In this document: piece by piece, positions 51,601 to 63,847 of the stretch
How positions within the stretch are numbered: the stretch's first letter is position 1
Layout of the letters: the number at the start of each line of letters is the position of its first letter
Assembly (NCBI GenBank): GCA_035048815.1
Contig: JAUCBN010000006.1
Span: 17,065,001-17,129,000, forward strand
Direction: 5' to 3'
Length of the DNA: 64,000 bases
DNA from: Abelmoschus esculentus
Taxonomy: Eukaryota; Streptophyta; Magnoliopsida; Malvales; Malvaceae
Position numbers and translations under genes: made by a program
The notes under the pieces: generated by a model
Database searches by the model: none
Seen by the model: the letters and a program-made list of their open reading frames with translations, nothing else
What the model was told of the DNA's origin: nothing

Positions 51601-53885
51601 TTTAACCACAGCATTCGGTAAACAATAAAATGATAATGGCCGTACCTCAACAGCCATGCTGTAGTTGCCTGTTGAATCACTGCTTAAAATGATAATTTTC
51701 GGATGGGAATTTGAATTCTTGTCGGATGAAAAGTCAGCAAAGAGGGGTAGTAGAGCTTGTAAAATAAGGGCATGCTCCAACCACAAGCCTCTGTACATAA
51801 ACTGACTTCCAACAATTGCAATGAGTACTTCATCAGGTCCATAGCCCATCTTCTTGCGCTGATTATCTTTGTACAAATTCATTGCATTTTCTCCTTTCCA
51901 TACTGCAGCAGGAGAACCGGGAATGACATAATAGTTTCCAGAATCAAATGAAGAATAGATCATCTGCAGAAGGTAGATATAGTAAGAAGTCAAATCACTA
52001 GTAGCAAAGCACAAATTCTAAAGCACTCTTAGAAGCACAAGCATTATGGGAAACTGATCATATAAAACTGGTTCAAAATATAAATCAGTTACTGCGATAT
52101 TTTATAATAAAGTAGGAGCATTATCGTTTTAGTTGCATGAATTAGTCTCATTGTTCAGACATTCCTAATGGGACTAGATAGCACCTATATCCTTCTACAA
52201 CTTTTAGTTACTAGTATGTTAACAATGAACCAATGATGAAATGATTTTCAAAGACATTACCGGAAGAGCATAATTTGGGAAGACAACAACAGTAGCCCGA
52301 CTGAAAACCTTTTTCCAATCATTCACAAGCTCAATCTGCCCACTTGAAGTGTATTCTCTAGAACGCACAACGAGTGCTCTTTCAGGGATTGTCCATATAA
52401 GTGGAACAGATTTGAAAGGTTCCTGCATAAAACTATAACAAGTAAACTCACTCGTGTTAATTGACTCAGACAAGTAACACTTTCAGTGAAATTTTTAAAC
52501 ATACAATTCAAAAGATCAAATAAAAGCAAATTAATGTCTTCAGCATGTATGCTAAAGCAATCTTAAACTTCCGAAAGCAATAGGTACATAGTGTTGCTGG
52601 ATGAATAATAGTATATCATACCTAGAAAAGACACTCTTGGCCTCAAGAGAGCTAACAAGTATGCCGTCATAGCTGCAAAACAGTATATCACAATTAGATA
52701 CCCCCCAAAACAAAATTCTATGCAGGAGAAACTCAATCATTTTAAGGAAGAAAAGGATGTCTTTTCCTGAATGAAAGCAAAAACCTCCACAATCACTTGA
52801 TCAAACATTGTCAAATAGTTCAGTAATTGGATATATAAGATGAAGATCTTCAATCAACCATTGTCAAATAAGGTATCAATCCTAAAGTGGAATTTTTGGA
52901 GATTACAAACAAATATACGCACTTCAGCCAATCAACAGCAATCTCGTTTGGTCCGACTTTAAGAACGGTGACTGGAACTCTGATGCTTTGCCAAACATTG
53001 CGCACAGGACCATCTTCAAGGGAGTAGACCTTCCAAGAAAGAAATTAAAACACATGAAGCTAAGATGAACATTTAACTTCATCTTCTAAGAGTTTCAGTC
53101 ATATTCAATGGCTATCACTCCACACATTCCCAGACACATAAGCACTAAGTTTTCAGCTGAAAAGACAGCTAGATTGTTCTTGAATCAACATCATAATTCC
53201 AAAATTATATATATAAATTCGCAAATGATTAAATATCCAGAAGTCAATGTCATTTACCTGAAGTTCATAACCAATCTCTCTCAATGCAGTTGCAATGGTC
53301 ACCATTAGCAATTGTTGTGGGTCAACCAATAGATCAGGAAAGACCTTCAAGTACAAAATTTGAGGTGAAAAAAAGAGATCCTAATAACAGATTCAGTAAA
53401 AGATCCAACAACAAAAAGTGATTGAAAATAAAATAAAAAGTAAAACAATTTTCACTAACCAGTGCAAGCTGAGGTTTTCTATATTGGAAACGGTGTTGAC
53501 TCCTGTTGAAACCAGATGAAGATTCTAAATTGCCTTGCTTGTTTTCTCTCTGAAATTTCTCTAGAAGCTTACTGGGTTCCAATCTGACATCTTCACCAAA
53601 ATCAAGACCACCCATCTCTTTCAAATACCTCAATTCCCCCAAAACCAAACCTTTATCATCCAAGAAGGAATCTTGAGATTTGTCCATCACAGAGCCAGGT
53701 AAAAACATTTGAAAGAAGACCACGAAGAAGAGGAAAACAGCGACAGTGCAAATCCATTGGAGATAATCTAGCTTCTTGAAAAGCAAAAACCGAGAAAGTC
53801 TCGATCTGGGTCGGGTGGGGAACAGATTCCTTTCGTTCCTGCTAGATGCCCTCTTCAACAAGATCCCATTTTCTAAGGAACCCAT
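48698..53885 (-). CDS. GT4-like glycosyltransferase (At4g01210 type), type II membrane protein
   Basis: Fourteen exons on the minus strand: 53885-53460, 53344-53258, 53029-52923, 52672-52622, 52432-52261, 51963-51646, 51530-51327, 51244-50768, 50653-50444, 50224-50036, 49858-49695, 49596-49444, 49351-49273, 49141-48698. All are GT-AG and close to 1,026 residues. A basic tail (RASSRNERNLFPTRPRSRL) precedes one membrane segment (about 42-62), as in Golgi type II enzymes. A glycosyltransferase family 1/4 domain follows; its sugar-nucleotide site is seen as IYGSFLEEPSFPEILMKAMS then GKPIIAPE (about 420-450), an E-x5-E motif. A long plant-specific C-terminal part (WIGFQSWRATARK, DALYFWVRMDMDP, FCDAINAGNCKFVFSETLKR) closes it, ending in a Lys/Arg-rich tail. 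Substrate unknown. Length and architecture match Arabidopsis At4g01210 (from memory). Confidence 0.92.
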
Positions 53886-55052
53886 TTACATTCTCATTCA
53901 AAAAAAAAAAAAAAAGCTTAGCTCTTGAAATCCAAGAAGACAGCTCAATCTAAAAAGGGGGGAGGAGGAAACACGGGGAACAAAAAAAGCAAAGACTTGA
54001 AGTGGGTGTTTTAAAGTTCAATAAATACAGAAAGATGGAGCTTGTGAGTATTGAAAAAGAGATGTAGCAAGGCAACAGTAGCGTTGAGATGGGTTTCAAA
54101 GGCCATTGAGTTGTCAAAGATGAACAGAGCAATAATTATTGGCAAACGGCGGCAAGGGATTTTTCTGGATATATTTTAACTAAGATTAGTAAAAGAAGGC
54201 GACACAAGATTGGGTAGAATTTGGCTTTAATCTCTTGGTTCGGAAATCTATTACCCTTTATTTTAGCATGCTCTGTCTTTAAGCCTTACTTAAATAATTA
54301 AGATTTTCCTGCCAATCCAATCACGTTCTAGTCATCTGTTAAAGACTTTATTTTTTTCCTTCTGACCAATAAAAATAAAGCATTTATGAATCAGGAAGAG
54401 ATTGTCCTTTGAGGCGTAATTTTTGTTTATAAAACAAAATTATTTTTTAATAATCTATTGAAAAATACATTAATTATCGACTTAAATTATAAAAAAACAT
54501 ACATAGGAATAATTAAGACCGGATTGTGTATTAATGGTGGAAAAATAATATACCTTTTTAAGAAACATCTATTTGCGTTAGGCCGGCACTCTTTTAATGA
54601 GAGTAATATGTTTTGTTTGCCCTACGTTTCCAAGCCATAGGCCCTGGTTCGACTCCCGGCAAACGCAAGTAATATTTTTGCATCTTGGGAGAGATCTGTT
54701 CAAAGCCAAATCCTTAGCAGAGCCTTCTCAAAGAACAGCTGTTAGGTGAGATGTCAGATCTTATACAGCACATAATAAATTGTATTTGGATTATGTTGAG
54801 GAAAACAAATGTGACAAAAATTGATTGGTTTTGTCTGGAAACAACGCTATAATGCTTACTTCAACACAATATTTGGACTTTGCAACTGATTGAACCCTTT
54901 TTAAATGAAAGCATTTTGCTGAAGAAATGAGCTTTCTCAACCGCTAATGGTCCATGTTTATAAGCAGATGCTTTTGAGAAGATGATCCAACAGGATGCTA
55001 CACCTCTTAGGGAGGTCGTTGAGGCTGTAACTGGTTGTGCAGAAAGCAATCC
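53886..55052. other. Spacer between the two glycosyltransferase genes
   Basis: Holds the GT4-like promoter and 5' UTR (an A run at 53898-53914 just upstream of the ATG). Around 54574-54665 an inverted pair, TTTGCGTTAGGCCGG and CCCGGCAAACGCAAG, encloses a tRNA-like B-box GGTTCGACTCC; it does not fold as a normal tRNA. No frame of interest. Confidence 0.5.
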
Positions 55053-57190
55053 TCATAATCGGCCTAGAGGGGACTCGAGAGCATGATCATCAACCAACCA
55101 AAGTCCATAGTCTCGGAAGCGCTTGATCTTCTTCTCAAAGCCGAGGATGTAATTATTATGAATTATGACATGCATTCCTTTGGTTTCGCGCACCCATGTC
55201 TTGTTCTTGAAGTACAATCCTCCTGTTGGAAAAGCTGCCTGAGGAAGCAGGTAGAGATCCACCTGCAGAACATATTGTCAATGTATGATTATCAGAAAAC
55301 TAAATCTTACTAATAGAAACAGATCACACACCACCGATTACAAATATCAACGAGAGAAAGAGAAGGCTCATAAAACCACAAATCTCACACCACATAATGT
55401 TTACATGCCCAAACCAAAACCAAAACCAAAAGCTTTGCCATGGACCAGAAATGCAAGTAGGATACAGGCAAAAGACATTTCTAAAGAATATCACGTTGGA
55501 TTAACCAAAGATGTTCCTTTAGCATTATGATAAGCGAATTTTCCATGTTACAGATTGCCAAAAGATGCAACTACATGACTGAGAATTCATTAGAATATGA
55601 ATACACTAAGTGCAGCACCGGTGAAAGGAAATACATCAATTAGCAATGTTTTCCAAATTATGGTGAACAGGGTACAAGAAATTGTGTGAACTCCAAACCT
55701 TGAAGAGTTAGCCAGAATTCAGGAAAACATGCCATATTTGAAATAACAAGAAGATGCATAAACATACCACTCCAGCAGTTTTTAGTAGAGCCCAGTTAAA
55801 AGCAGGCTGATCATTTGCTTTCTGTGCTTTGGACCATGGCTGAGCTTGAAGTTCTTCAATCCATTTCTTCATAACTAGTTTTGCTCCATCTGTGGCACGC
55901 AGAAAAATCATACAACTACAAATATAAGGACGACCCTTTTTCCCTGGAGGCGGCAAATCATGGGAGTGATTCAGTGGCTTCACCTGATCAACCAAATAGA
56001 AGAAGCATGAAGCAACATTATATGAAAGAAACAGAATCAGCAAAACAATTCCAGTACACAACAGTCCAGGGAATTAGGGTGACTATTAGGTTAATTACAA
56101 GATACGGTCTTCGTCCCTTTCTTTTTACTACTATTTCCCAATTCCCAGAAAAGGAAAAACAAAACAAAATAAATAAGCATAACCTCCCATTGCATACAAT
56201 CCAATGTGACTATCATTCATGGCTTAACAATCATGGTGACAGTAGGATTTCTTAATATAAACCAAAGTTTATTAATTTCTCATAATCTAGTAGAATTTCT
56301 TAATCTTAATGAATATTTTGGCTACTCTTGCATTGAATAACACATTACAGCACTGTTTTGTTCTACACCTCCAAGTTCCAAGTATGAAACTAAGCAAATT
56401 TTAAAGAAAAACAGACTAAAAACTATTATAGCAAAGTGGAAAACATACTGCAGTCATGTCATCAGTGAAGTAAACATCATGATTTCCTTCCAAATAAGGG
56501 AAGGGATCACCCAACCACACCATATCAACATCATTATACATAACATTGTAGCCGAGCTCCAAAATTTGCAGCAAATGGCGAGGCCTCCTGGCAGTAAAAT
56601 TGAAGAATCCCTAAATCAAGCACCCAATAAGCATTCATTGGAAATGCCAAGTACAAAAGAAAAAACTTTTAAATAAACAAAACTCAAAGCGGGAACCGAA
56701 CCTGAGAGCCAAATTTATGGGCAGATTGTGAATCAAGAGCGGGCGGGATTAAAACGGCATGGCCAGGCCATTTTTCATTGACCTTGTCAAGAGTAGCATA
56801 ATCCTCAGCAATCACAAGGACTTTCTGTTGGTGCTTTTGTCTGGTGATACTAATCAGCCAATTGTTGAGGAAAGGCAAGTACGGTTGACTCACGGCGCAG
56901 ACAATTAGTGTACCATTTTTGGCGACGAAGGAAGCGGCTTCAGCCAAAGAGTAGTCCCGCCATTTGGAAATAGAAGAAGATGCAGTTTTTGAGTTAGAGA
57001 ACATGGATTGAGGCATGCCTGACCATGGCGCAAACACTCCGAGGATTACCACGAGCGAGAGAAGAATAATTAGGGTTGTTGGACTGAAGATCGAAATGGG
57101 TCTTTGCGAGGTTGATGAAGAGCGTGGGGAGATTGGGTTGGCGTTTGAGAATGGATTCTGTATGGGTCGTTGGTGCAAGAATGATGACAT
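55053..57190 (-). CDS. MGP4: UDP-xylose:L-fucose alpha-1,3-xylosyltransferase, GT77 (RGXT/MGP4 type)
   Basis: Four exons, 57190-56702, 56610-56449, 55983-55768 and 55262-55053, give 358 residues, near the length of Arabidopsis MGP4 (about 361). Enzymes of this clade add alpha-1,3-xylose to fucose in side chain A of the pectin rhamnogalacturonan II, in the Golgi; loss of MGP4 disturbs pollen tube growth. A Ser/Pro-rich cytosolic tail and one membrane anchor (TTLIILLSLVVILGVFAPW, 38-56) precede the catalytic domain. Family blocks seen: NGTLIVCAVSQPYLPFLNNW, GFFNFTARRPRHLLQILELG, the DxD metal site in YNDVDMVWLGDPF (D190 and D192), SCMIFLRATDGAKLVMKKWI, DQPAFNWAL and HNNYILGFEKKIKRFRDYGL near the end. 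It lies upstream of, and in the same direction as, the GT4-like gene. Which RGXT member is orthologous needs a tree. Confidence 0.93.
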
Positions 57191-57756
57191 TGGAGCTGGA
57201 AATACTACAGATCGTAAAGAAACGAGTTTTATTTATGGAGGTTTTAACTAACAAAACGATTCCGGCCGGAGAGGGATTTGGGTTTATAAGATCGGATCTG
57301 TAAACGATGATGGTTGATGACAATAGCTGTATAGTGGAAGAAAACAGGAAGGAAGGATATGATTGCGGGTCGGGTTGTCGGTGTTGAGTCCAAACTCCGA
57401 ACCTCTTGGCCTCTTGAGCTTTACTCATTTTCTTTTGAGTAAGCTATGCAACGCGACGGATCGGATGGGTTTTTGCTGCCTTGATCTAAATATTAAAAAT
57501 ACTTTTTTTTTTAATTTAATTTATTCGGTTTTAATATATTTTTATTTAATTTGATATAATAAAAATTATAATTTAATATCGATTTGACTTTAATATTTTA
57601 ATAATAAAAATGATTAAACTTTGATAAAAAAAAACAATAAAAATATTTGATATTAGATATAAATATAATAAAAATATATAAATATATCACGTCGAGTTAG
57701 GAATTTTTTGTTTTAAGTTCAATTTAGATTCGGTTTAATTTTTTCAATAACTTAAC
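57191..57756. other. Promoter side of the GT77 gene
   Basis: 5' UTR and promoter of the MGP4-like gene (57191-57470, moderately GC-rich), then AT-rich DNA. No TATA box stands out. Confidence 0.5.
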
Positions 57757-58290
57757 TAGGGGTGATAATGAGCCTGGCCGGTTCGCGAGCTACTCGGGTT
57801 CGGTTCGATCAAAGTTCGGCTCGTGTGAGCTCGACTCGGGATTTAAACGAGTCGGGCTGAGCTCTCAAGAAGCCCGTGAACAGGCTCGGAATAATTATAT
57901 ATAAGCATATATATATTAAAAATAATTTATTTAATAAAGAAAAATAATAAAATCATTGAGAGTAAATCAACTAAAAATAAATTAAATAAAATAAATTAAA
58001 TAGCATTAACTAAAACAAATTTACAAAACTACAAATAATAATTACAAAAAATAAACTATAAATAAATAAATAATAAAATACAATAATATAGCAAATTGTC
58101 CATTTCGAGCCAAACCGAACCGAGCGGAGCCTGACGAGCTTTGAACCTGAGCTGCCCAGTAATATAATTTTCGAGCCGAGCTCGAACCTAAAATTTCGAG
58201 CTTGGCGAGCCTCGAGCTGAGACGAGCCCAAATATACTTGTTTTCAAGCCGAGCCTGACCTGGCTCGTTCTCGGCTCGTTATCACCCCTA
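57757..58290. mobile_element. hAT-type MITE with perfect 8-bp duplication
   Basis: 534 bp, starts TAGGGGTGATAATGAGCC and ends GGCTCGTTATCACCCCTA, near-perfect inverted repeats. Perfect duplication AACTTAAC on both sides (57749-57756 and 58291-58298). Arms of GAGCTCG/GGCTCG-rich DNA flank an A/T-only centre. The only frame (minus, about 73 codons) is an accident of the arm sequence. Confidence 0.92.
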
Positions 58291-58298
58291 AACTTAAC

Positions 58299-60117
58299 TT
58301 GACTTAAACCTAATTTTTAATTAAAAAAATTTACCCCTTGGGTCGAATTTTACAGGTTTCGAGTTAAATTGTTATCTCTATCTATTTAGTATCTATTAAT
58401 TTCCGTGTTTTTATTTAATTATTTAATTATTTTTTTTATAAAAGGTATTTAATTTATTATTTCTATTTTAATATATATTATTAAAAAATTTATCGATACA
58501 AATAATGTATTATATGTTTGTTTTTCTAATAGAAAAATGATAGATCCATTTTTGCGGTTACTTTTGAGTGTTAGGTACTAAAATAAAAGCAAATCAAAAA
58601 TATTATACGATTAAAATAAAAATATAAGAATAAGTAGAGTACTAAAATGCTAATTTACCTTTTTCTCTTTTGGATAAATGAGAATCAGTTTTACTCATTT
58701 TGGATGAAGGAATTTTGTGATTTGACCTTTTCTCTTGTAAGATTTGTGTACAGCATTTTCAATGACTTAAATCACTTCCAATTTTTAAAAGATTCTATTC
58801 AACTTTAAAATAGTGTCCATCAAACTTAATAATCAGACATACGCTCAGATTTGAATTGTTTTTAAACCAGTTTTTGGGTTAAAAATTAGTTTAGAAGGCA
58901 GAAGTAATATTATACGATTAATTTTTAAAAATAAAACTCTATTTAAAAAGTGATTTTCAACCCAAGCACAAAAACTAAAAATTTTAGTTTTTGCGGTTTG
59001 AAAAATGCTTTTAGAATTCAGATTATAATTTTAACTTTCATTTATTATATTTTATTATAATTTAATTTTACAAATGTATAATTATATTTATCATAAATTA
59101 TTTTTTAATTTAAAAGTTATATATATTCATGTAAAAAAATATATATTTTTTCATAAGCACTTTTAAAAAAACTTTTTAAAAATAATTTTATTTATTTATT
59201 AATATTTTTATATTTTATTATAATTTAAATTAATATTATAATATAAAAAAATTTAATTATTATTTAAATATATTTTTTTAACTTATAATATTTAAAATAA
59301 TCATTTATTTTTTTAAAAGCACTTTGTGACAGCTATACTAAACACGTATATCTCAAACAAAAAAATTTAAAAGAATTTTTCTATTACACTTTTTCAATCA
59401 CTCTTCCATTCCACCGCTCTTTTCACAAGCAATGCTAAACTAACCTATAATAACTCCATTACTGTACAATTGAAACACTAATAAAATGTATAAATTTAAG
59501 TAACTAAAAATGGTACATACCAAATTACATTAGATGCTCGTTTATAACAAAATTTTAATAGGACGACTAAAATATAACTTTTAAGAAAAGAAAAAATATT
59601 TAAGATGTATAAAAATTAGGGTTAAAATTTAAAAATTATTTTTTAAATATGTTAGTGTAGGTCATAGAAAAAGATATAATTAGGAGACAAGATTTTTATT
59701 CTTCGAAATTTATTTATTTTATTATTTTATATTTAAAAATTTTAAATTTTAGTGATACTTTTGAGTCAGTGATAATAAGGAAACGCTTTTTAATGAATAA
59801 TGACCAGATGGAAATTCTCTCCCCTATATACAAACCTGCAGAGTTCAAATACCAATATACCAAATGAGATGGGAAATAAAGATCAAAGCATAGGATTATT
59901 GATGAGAGTGGGTACCGTTACTCATCTTCCTTATTACATATTTTATACAAATTGATCTGCTCAGTAGTATAAACACATGGGGAGAAACAAGAATTTAGTT
60001 TGGGGACACAAATCACAATTCAACAACTGGAAAAAGTGGGAGGGGGACTTACAGACGCATAAACGAGAGGTTTTACGTAGTGTCTCATTGTCGTCGTTGC
60101 TGTGTTTTAATGGAGAT
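58299..60117. other. Gene-free AT-rich DNA
   Basis: AT-rich to about 59800, with no frame and no bounded repeat. 59580-59720 is a worn relative of the TTAGGGTTAAAATTT repeat. 59820-60117 is the 3' flank and likely 3' UTR of the ABIL1 gene. Confidence 0.5.
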
Positions 60118-62623
60118 TCATGCAACATATCCAGCCTTTAGCTTCATTGCTTTGTGTTTGACAAAGAAAGATGACAACACACTTTTGCTCCTAACAGGGG
60201 CACGGATAATCTGACGGTTTGGGTTATCGAATGACCGGAATGCTGTTAAAGGCTTGGAACCATCTAATTCCTGCAAAAAAAAACAGGGGTTTTATATAAA
60301 CATTCAAAGCAACATAGTATATAGGATGATCCACCACAGAAATTAGGATAAACAATTTCTGGAAATCACGAATGAAAAATGAAACGAAAGGCCTCACTAG
60401 CCAAATATCAATTGATATACCAAAAGGAATCAAGATACAATCAATCAACGATAGTATTAACGTAGAAACATTCATTTAAAGGACATGAAGCATGTATGTA
60501 TTCTTGGTGATTTGAACATTACCCTTTGTATGATACCCAATGATGGCACCAATGCATTAGAAGCAGGAAAAGGTGTTGCTGCAGATTTTGTCCTTGCATT
60601 ATCTCCATTTTCTGCCAGAATTGTAGTCAAAATACAAGCCGTATCATCAAAAGTATTGTTTCTTTTTCTTTGTTTTTCATTTTTTTTTCTTTACAGTCGA
60701 AAGCCTTTTGCTAACAATACTAAGTGAGCTACTAGTCCAATATACATACCCACTAATTGGAAAACCTCAGGCGCGGCACCAGATGGTTTTGAGATTTCAT
60801 TGCTGCATGGTAAGCAACGTTAATAACTTCTTGCTCTCAGCTGAACATTAGAACAATACACTGGAAGGAAAATATACATTCAACATTGAATTTTTAAGCC
60901 AAGCTAACCTCGCTACAGGTTGTGAAGCCCCTTTCAAAGTAGACTTGGTTTCTGAGGATAGGTGCCACGAAAGAGTTTTTGATGCAGGAGTATCTATAGT
61001 TAAAAACATTTAATCAGTGCACGATACTTGCCTTCATCCTATAAGAAAGTATATTGCAAAAATGCAGAAAACAATTAAAATTAGATGAGTTCCTGCCTGC
61101 TAAGAAACACTATACCTGAAGGCTGAAGAAGAGAGTTAGCCTGAAAATAGTTTTGCCTAGCATCTGTGGGTGCCTGAGGACTAAAATGTACCTTCTTGCT
61201 GACAAAATCTGGCTTAGAGAAAAATGCAATGGAAGAGAAGCAAAAAACAGGACAAACAGAAAGGGAAATGAGAAAAATTACAAAACTTCCAACCCACTAA
61301 TTATATTTCAGGAGGGAGGGGGGCTTCTAACTACTCTTACTTGGTAAAATGTAATGCTTGTGATGCCTTGGAATAAATGCCAACAGCTGCTGCTGCCTGA
61401 GACCTTCTTTATCCGTGTATGTTTGGCATGTAAGAAGTTTCTATATTAACGAACTTAAATTAGTTGAGGCTCTCCATTCAATATATTTTTTGTACTAGCA
61501 AAATAAACAAGAGAAGTACAAAGAGATTACCTGATTTATACAAGATGCTTTTAGCTCTATGGTTGACACTTCCACTGTTTGCTTCTCAAGAAGATCAGTT
61601 AACTTGTAAGCTACAGTGCCTAGGTGATCAACAGCATTAACAAGAGCCCGTACAGCATAATCTTTCAGGTTGTCCAGTACCCTAACAAATGTATCACACA
61701 GAAAATTTTCCATTATGAGAAGAGAACAAAGGAAGTAAACAAAGCACAATCAAAATGCGTAAGTATTCCAGGTTGATAAAAAAAAGGCATCACAGAGGCA
61801 TTACATGCAAATCGATCAAGTCCTGATATCAATCATAGTATTGGTTGCATGAAAACCGAAAGGTTGTAACTAAGCACGTTTTAAAGTAAAGTAGTAGCCT
61901 TACATCTGCTTCTGCTCATTATTGAGATAAGACTTTTCACAGTATTCTGCAGCTGAATAAAGTTGAGGCCTTAAGTTCTTGAGCTCCTATAAAAACACAA
62001 GGGTCCAACTTATCAATTAGTATAACAATGAAATGCAGGAAGGTTTCAAAATGCATGAGCTCAAAAATTCATGAAGTCAAACAAGGACAACAAATTAGCA
62101 AACCATATAGAAGTCTCAACTTTTGCAGATATTGTATTCAGATGCAAAGATTTTTCCAATTTTCTCCTAATATGACATTCTAACATTGTAGCACATAATG
62201 GACTTGATACTCGAAAGAACTTTCCCATTGCCTCATTCAATTCAATTCGCTTCCTACTGGACTAATACATTAGCTCTAAAGTCTAAACTCATGAATGGAA
62301 ATCAAGCAAGCACTGATTTTCAATATATAACAGAGTTTTTCATAGGGAAACAAAGTGAATTTCTTTATTCATGTGATTTTCTCCCCCTCAGATTTCCCCG
62401 TTAGCAATCAAGCAGTGACATCTAAAATAAACTAAAAAAACAAATCAAAATCTTGACAAAATTCAAATCAAAATTTGAAAGATATCCAGACCTGAACCAA
62501 AAAGACATAAACTAGTAATTAAGAATGAACCTGCAAAGCTTTAACGAAGCTCTTGCTACGTTCCATGGAGACCTCGTCAAAGGTCATGGAGGGATTATCC
62601 GGCCTGTGAAACTCCACCTCCAT
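60118..62623 (-). CDS. ABIL1: ABIL1-like subunit of the SCAR/WAVE complex
   Basis: Nine exons on the minus strand: 62623-62531, 61986-61904, 61681-61531, 61440-61341, 61208-61116, 60993-60909, 60802-60750, 60611-60523, 60270-60118. They join to 299 residues, matching Arabidopsis ABIL1 (298). ABI proteins are part of the SCAR/WAVE complex that switches on ARP2/3 actin branching. The N-terminal half is helical and typical: MEVEFHRPDNPSMTFDEVSM, SFVKALQELKNLRPQLYSAA, YCEKSYLNNEQKQMVLDNLK, DYAVRALVNAVDHLGTVAYK, and TCQTYTDKEGLRQQQLLAFI with PRHHKHYILP. The C-terminal half is Ser/Pro-rich and ends FFVKHKAMKLKAGYVA; there is no SH3 domain, as in other plant ABILs. Exon 5 must use the acceptor CCAG at 61209-61212, since the nearer GTCAG breaks the frame. 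A 5' UTR intron (about 62838-62672) is likely. Confidence 0.92.
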
Positions 62624-63076
62624 TAACTCGCCTTCTCTTATTAAACTCCGAGGATCAAAATCTCAAACCCCTAAACGTCAAAAACGAAAATTGAAGAATT
62701 CGAGCACCAAAAAAGGCATGCAATTACAGCTAATAAACGAATAGAACTAGAAATAGATAGATTTGGGGGTTAGATTTTTGGTGGAATAGCTAAACAAACT
62801 TGAAAGAGAAAAATCGAGTAGAAAATAATAATTTAAACCTGAATGAAAGGAAAATTTGAGTTCCTAGCAAGGGAAAATGACTTCCCACCCAGAGAAACAG
62901 AGTGTTTCTACTTTCTACTGTTGTATTTAATTCCCAAGTGGTATCGGTTCCTGCGGTGGTTGAGTTGACACTTGACTCACTTCACTCGTTCCGTTCGGTG
63001 ATTCCTTTCCATTGTTTTCAAGTTTCTGACTTTATATGGGTTATCTAGATTCTCAAGTTGAGAGTTTTTTAATATT

Positions 63077-63545
63077 GGGTAAATTGAAATGAAGGTGATT
63101 TAATTACGGGTAAAGTTATATTTATGTCACTTAATTATTAAAAGTTGTATTTAGATCACTTATTTATGAAAAAAGTTATATTTGAATCACCCAATTATTA
63201 AATATTATATTTGGGTTACTTAATTATAAATAAAGTTATATTTGGATCATTCTTCATATTTAAAAAAGTTTATCAATACGTTTATTAGATTGATTAATGG
63301 TTTTAAACGAAGCACTTTAATGTTAACAAATAATATGGGTTTACAAGTGACTTAGAAGAAAAAATGATTAAATTGATGTATTTTTTTTTAAATATGAAGA
63401 GTGACCCAAATGTAATTTTACTTATAATTGAGTGATTCAAATGTAACCTTACCCATAAATAAGTGACCTAAATATAACTTTCAATAATTAGGTGATCAAA
63501 ATATAACTATACTTATAATTAAGGGACCTTTATTGCGATTTACCC
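63077..63545. mobile_element. Foldback element with repeat-built arms
   Basis: 469 bp, starts GGGTAAATTGAAATGAAGG and ends in the inverted CCTTTATTGCGATTTACCC. Perfect 9-bp duplication TTTAATATT (63068-63076 and 63546-63554). Each arm (about 190 bp) is made of four worn 40-45-bp units of the type AAGTTATATTTGGATCACTT. A short unique loop lies between (about 63265-63380). MULE-like by duplication length. Confidence 0.9.
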
Positions 63546-63637
63546 TTTAATATTTTTATAAAATAATAATATGATGTTTTCATTTTATAAAATTTTATAT
63601 TCAATGTCTGAACAAAAGATCCTACTATTTGTGTAAT

Positions 63638-63847
63638 TAGAGATGGGTATGGGTCGGGTCGGGTTGAATTTTTGGCTCACCCGTATCTGATTCGAAAAAT
63701 ATACCCTTCACTTGCCACTTAACCCGACCCCGAATTTATGTGAAAAAAATCCGATTCAACCGACCTGATTTTTAAGCTTTAAAATCCAATCCGTTTAGAC
63801 CAGGTCGAATCGAAAACTATCGAATTTGAGTTCCATGCTCATCCCTA
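63638..63847. mobile_element. hAT-type MITE, CGGGT-rich, short
   Basis: 210 bp, starts TAGAGATGGGTATGGGTCGG and ends CCATGCTCATCCCTA (inverted). Flanking 8-mers TGTGTAAT and TGTGTACT match at seven of eight positions. Same ends as the 459-bp element at 24392, so probably the same family with a shorter centre. Confidence 0.85.

Noticed and set aside
54574..54665. tRNA-like sequence with B-box GGTTCGACTCC and matching ends TTTGCGTT / AACGCAA
   Set aside because: The acceptor-like ends pair, but no normal D-arm, anticodon arm or A-box can be placed, and the length is wrong. Kept only as a note on the spacer.
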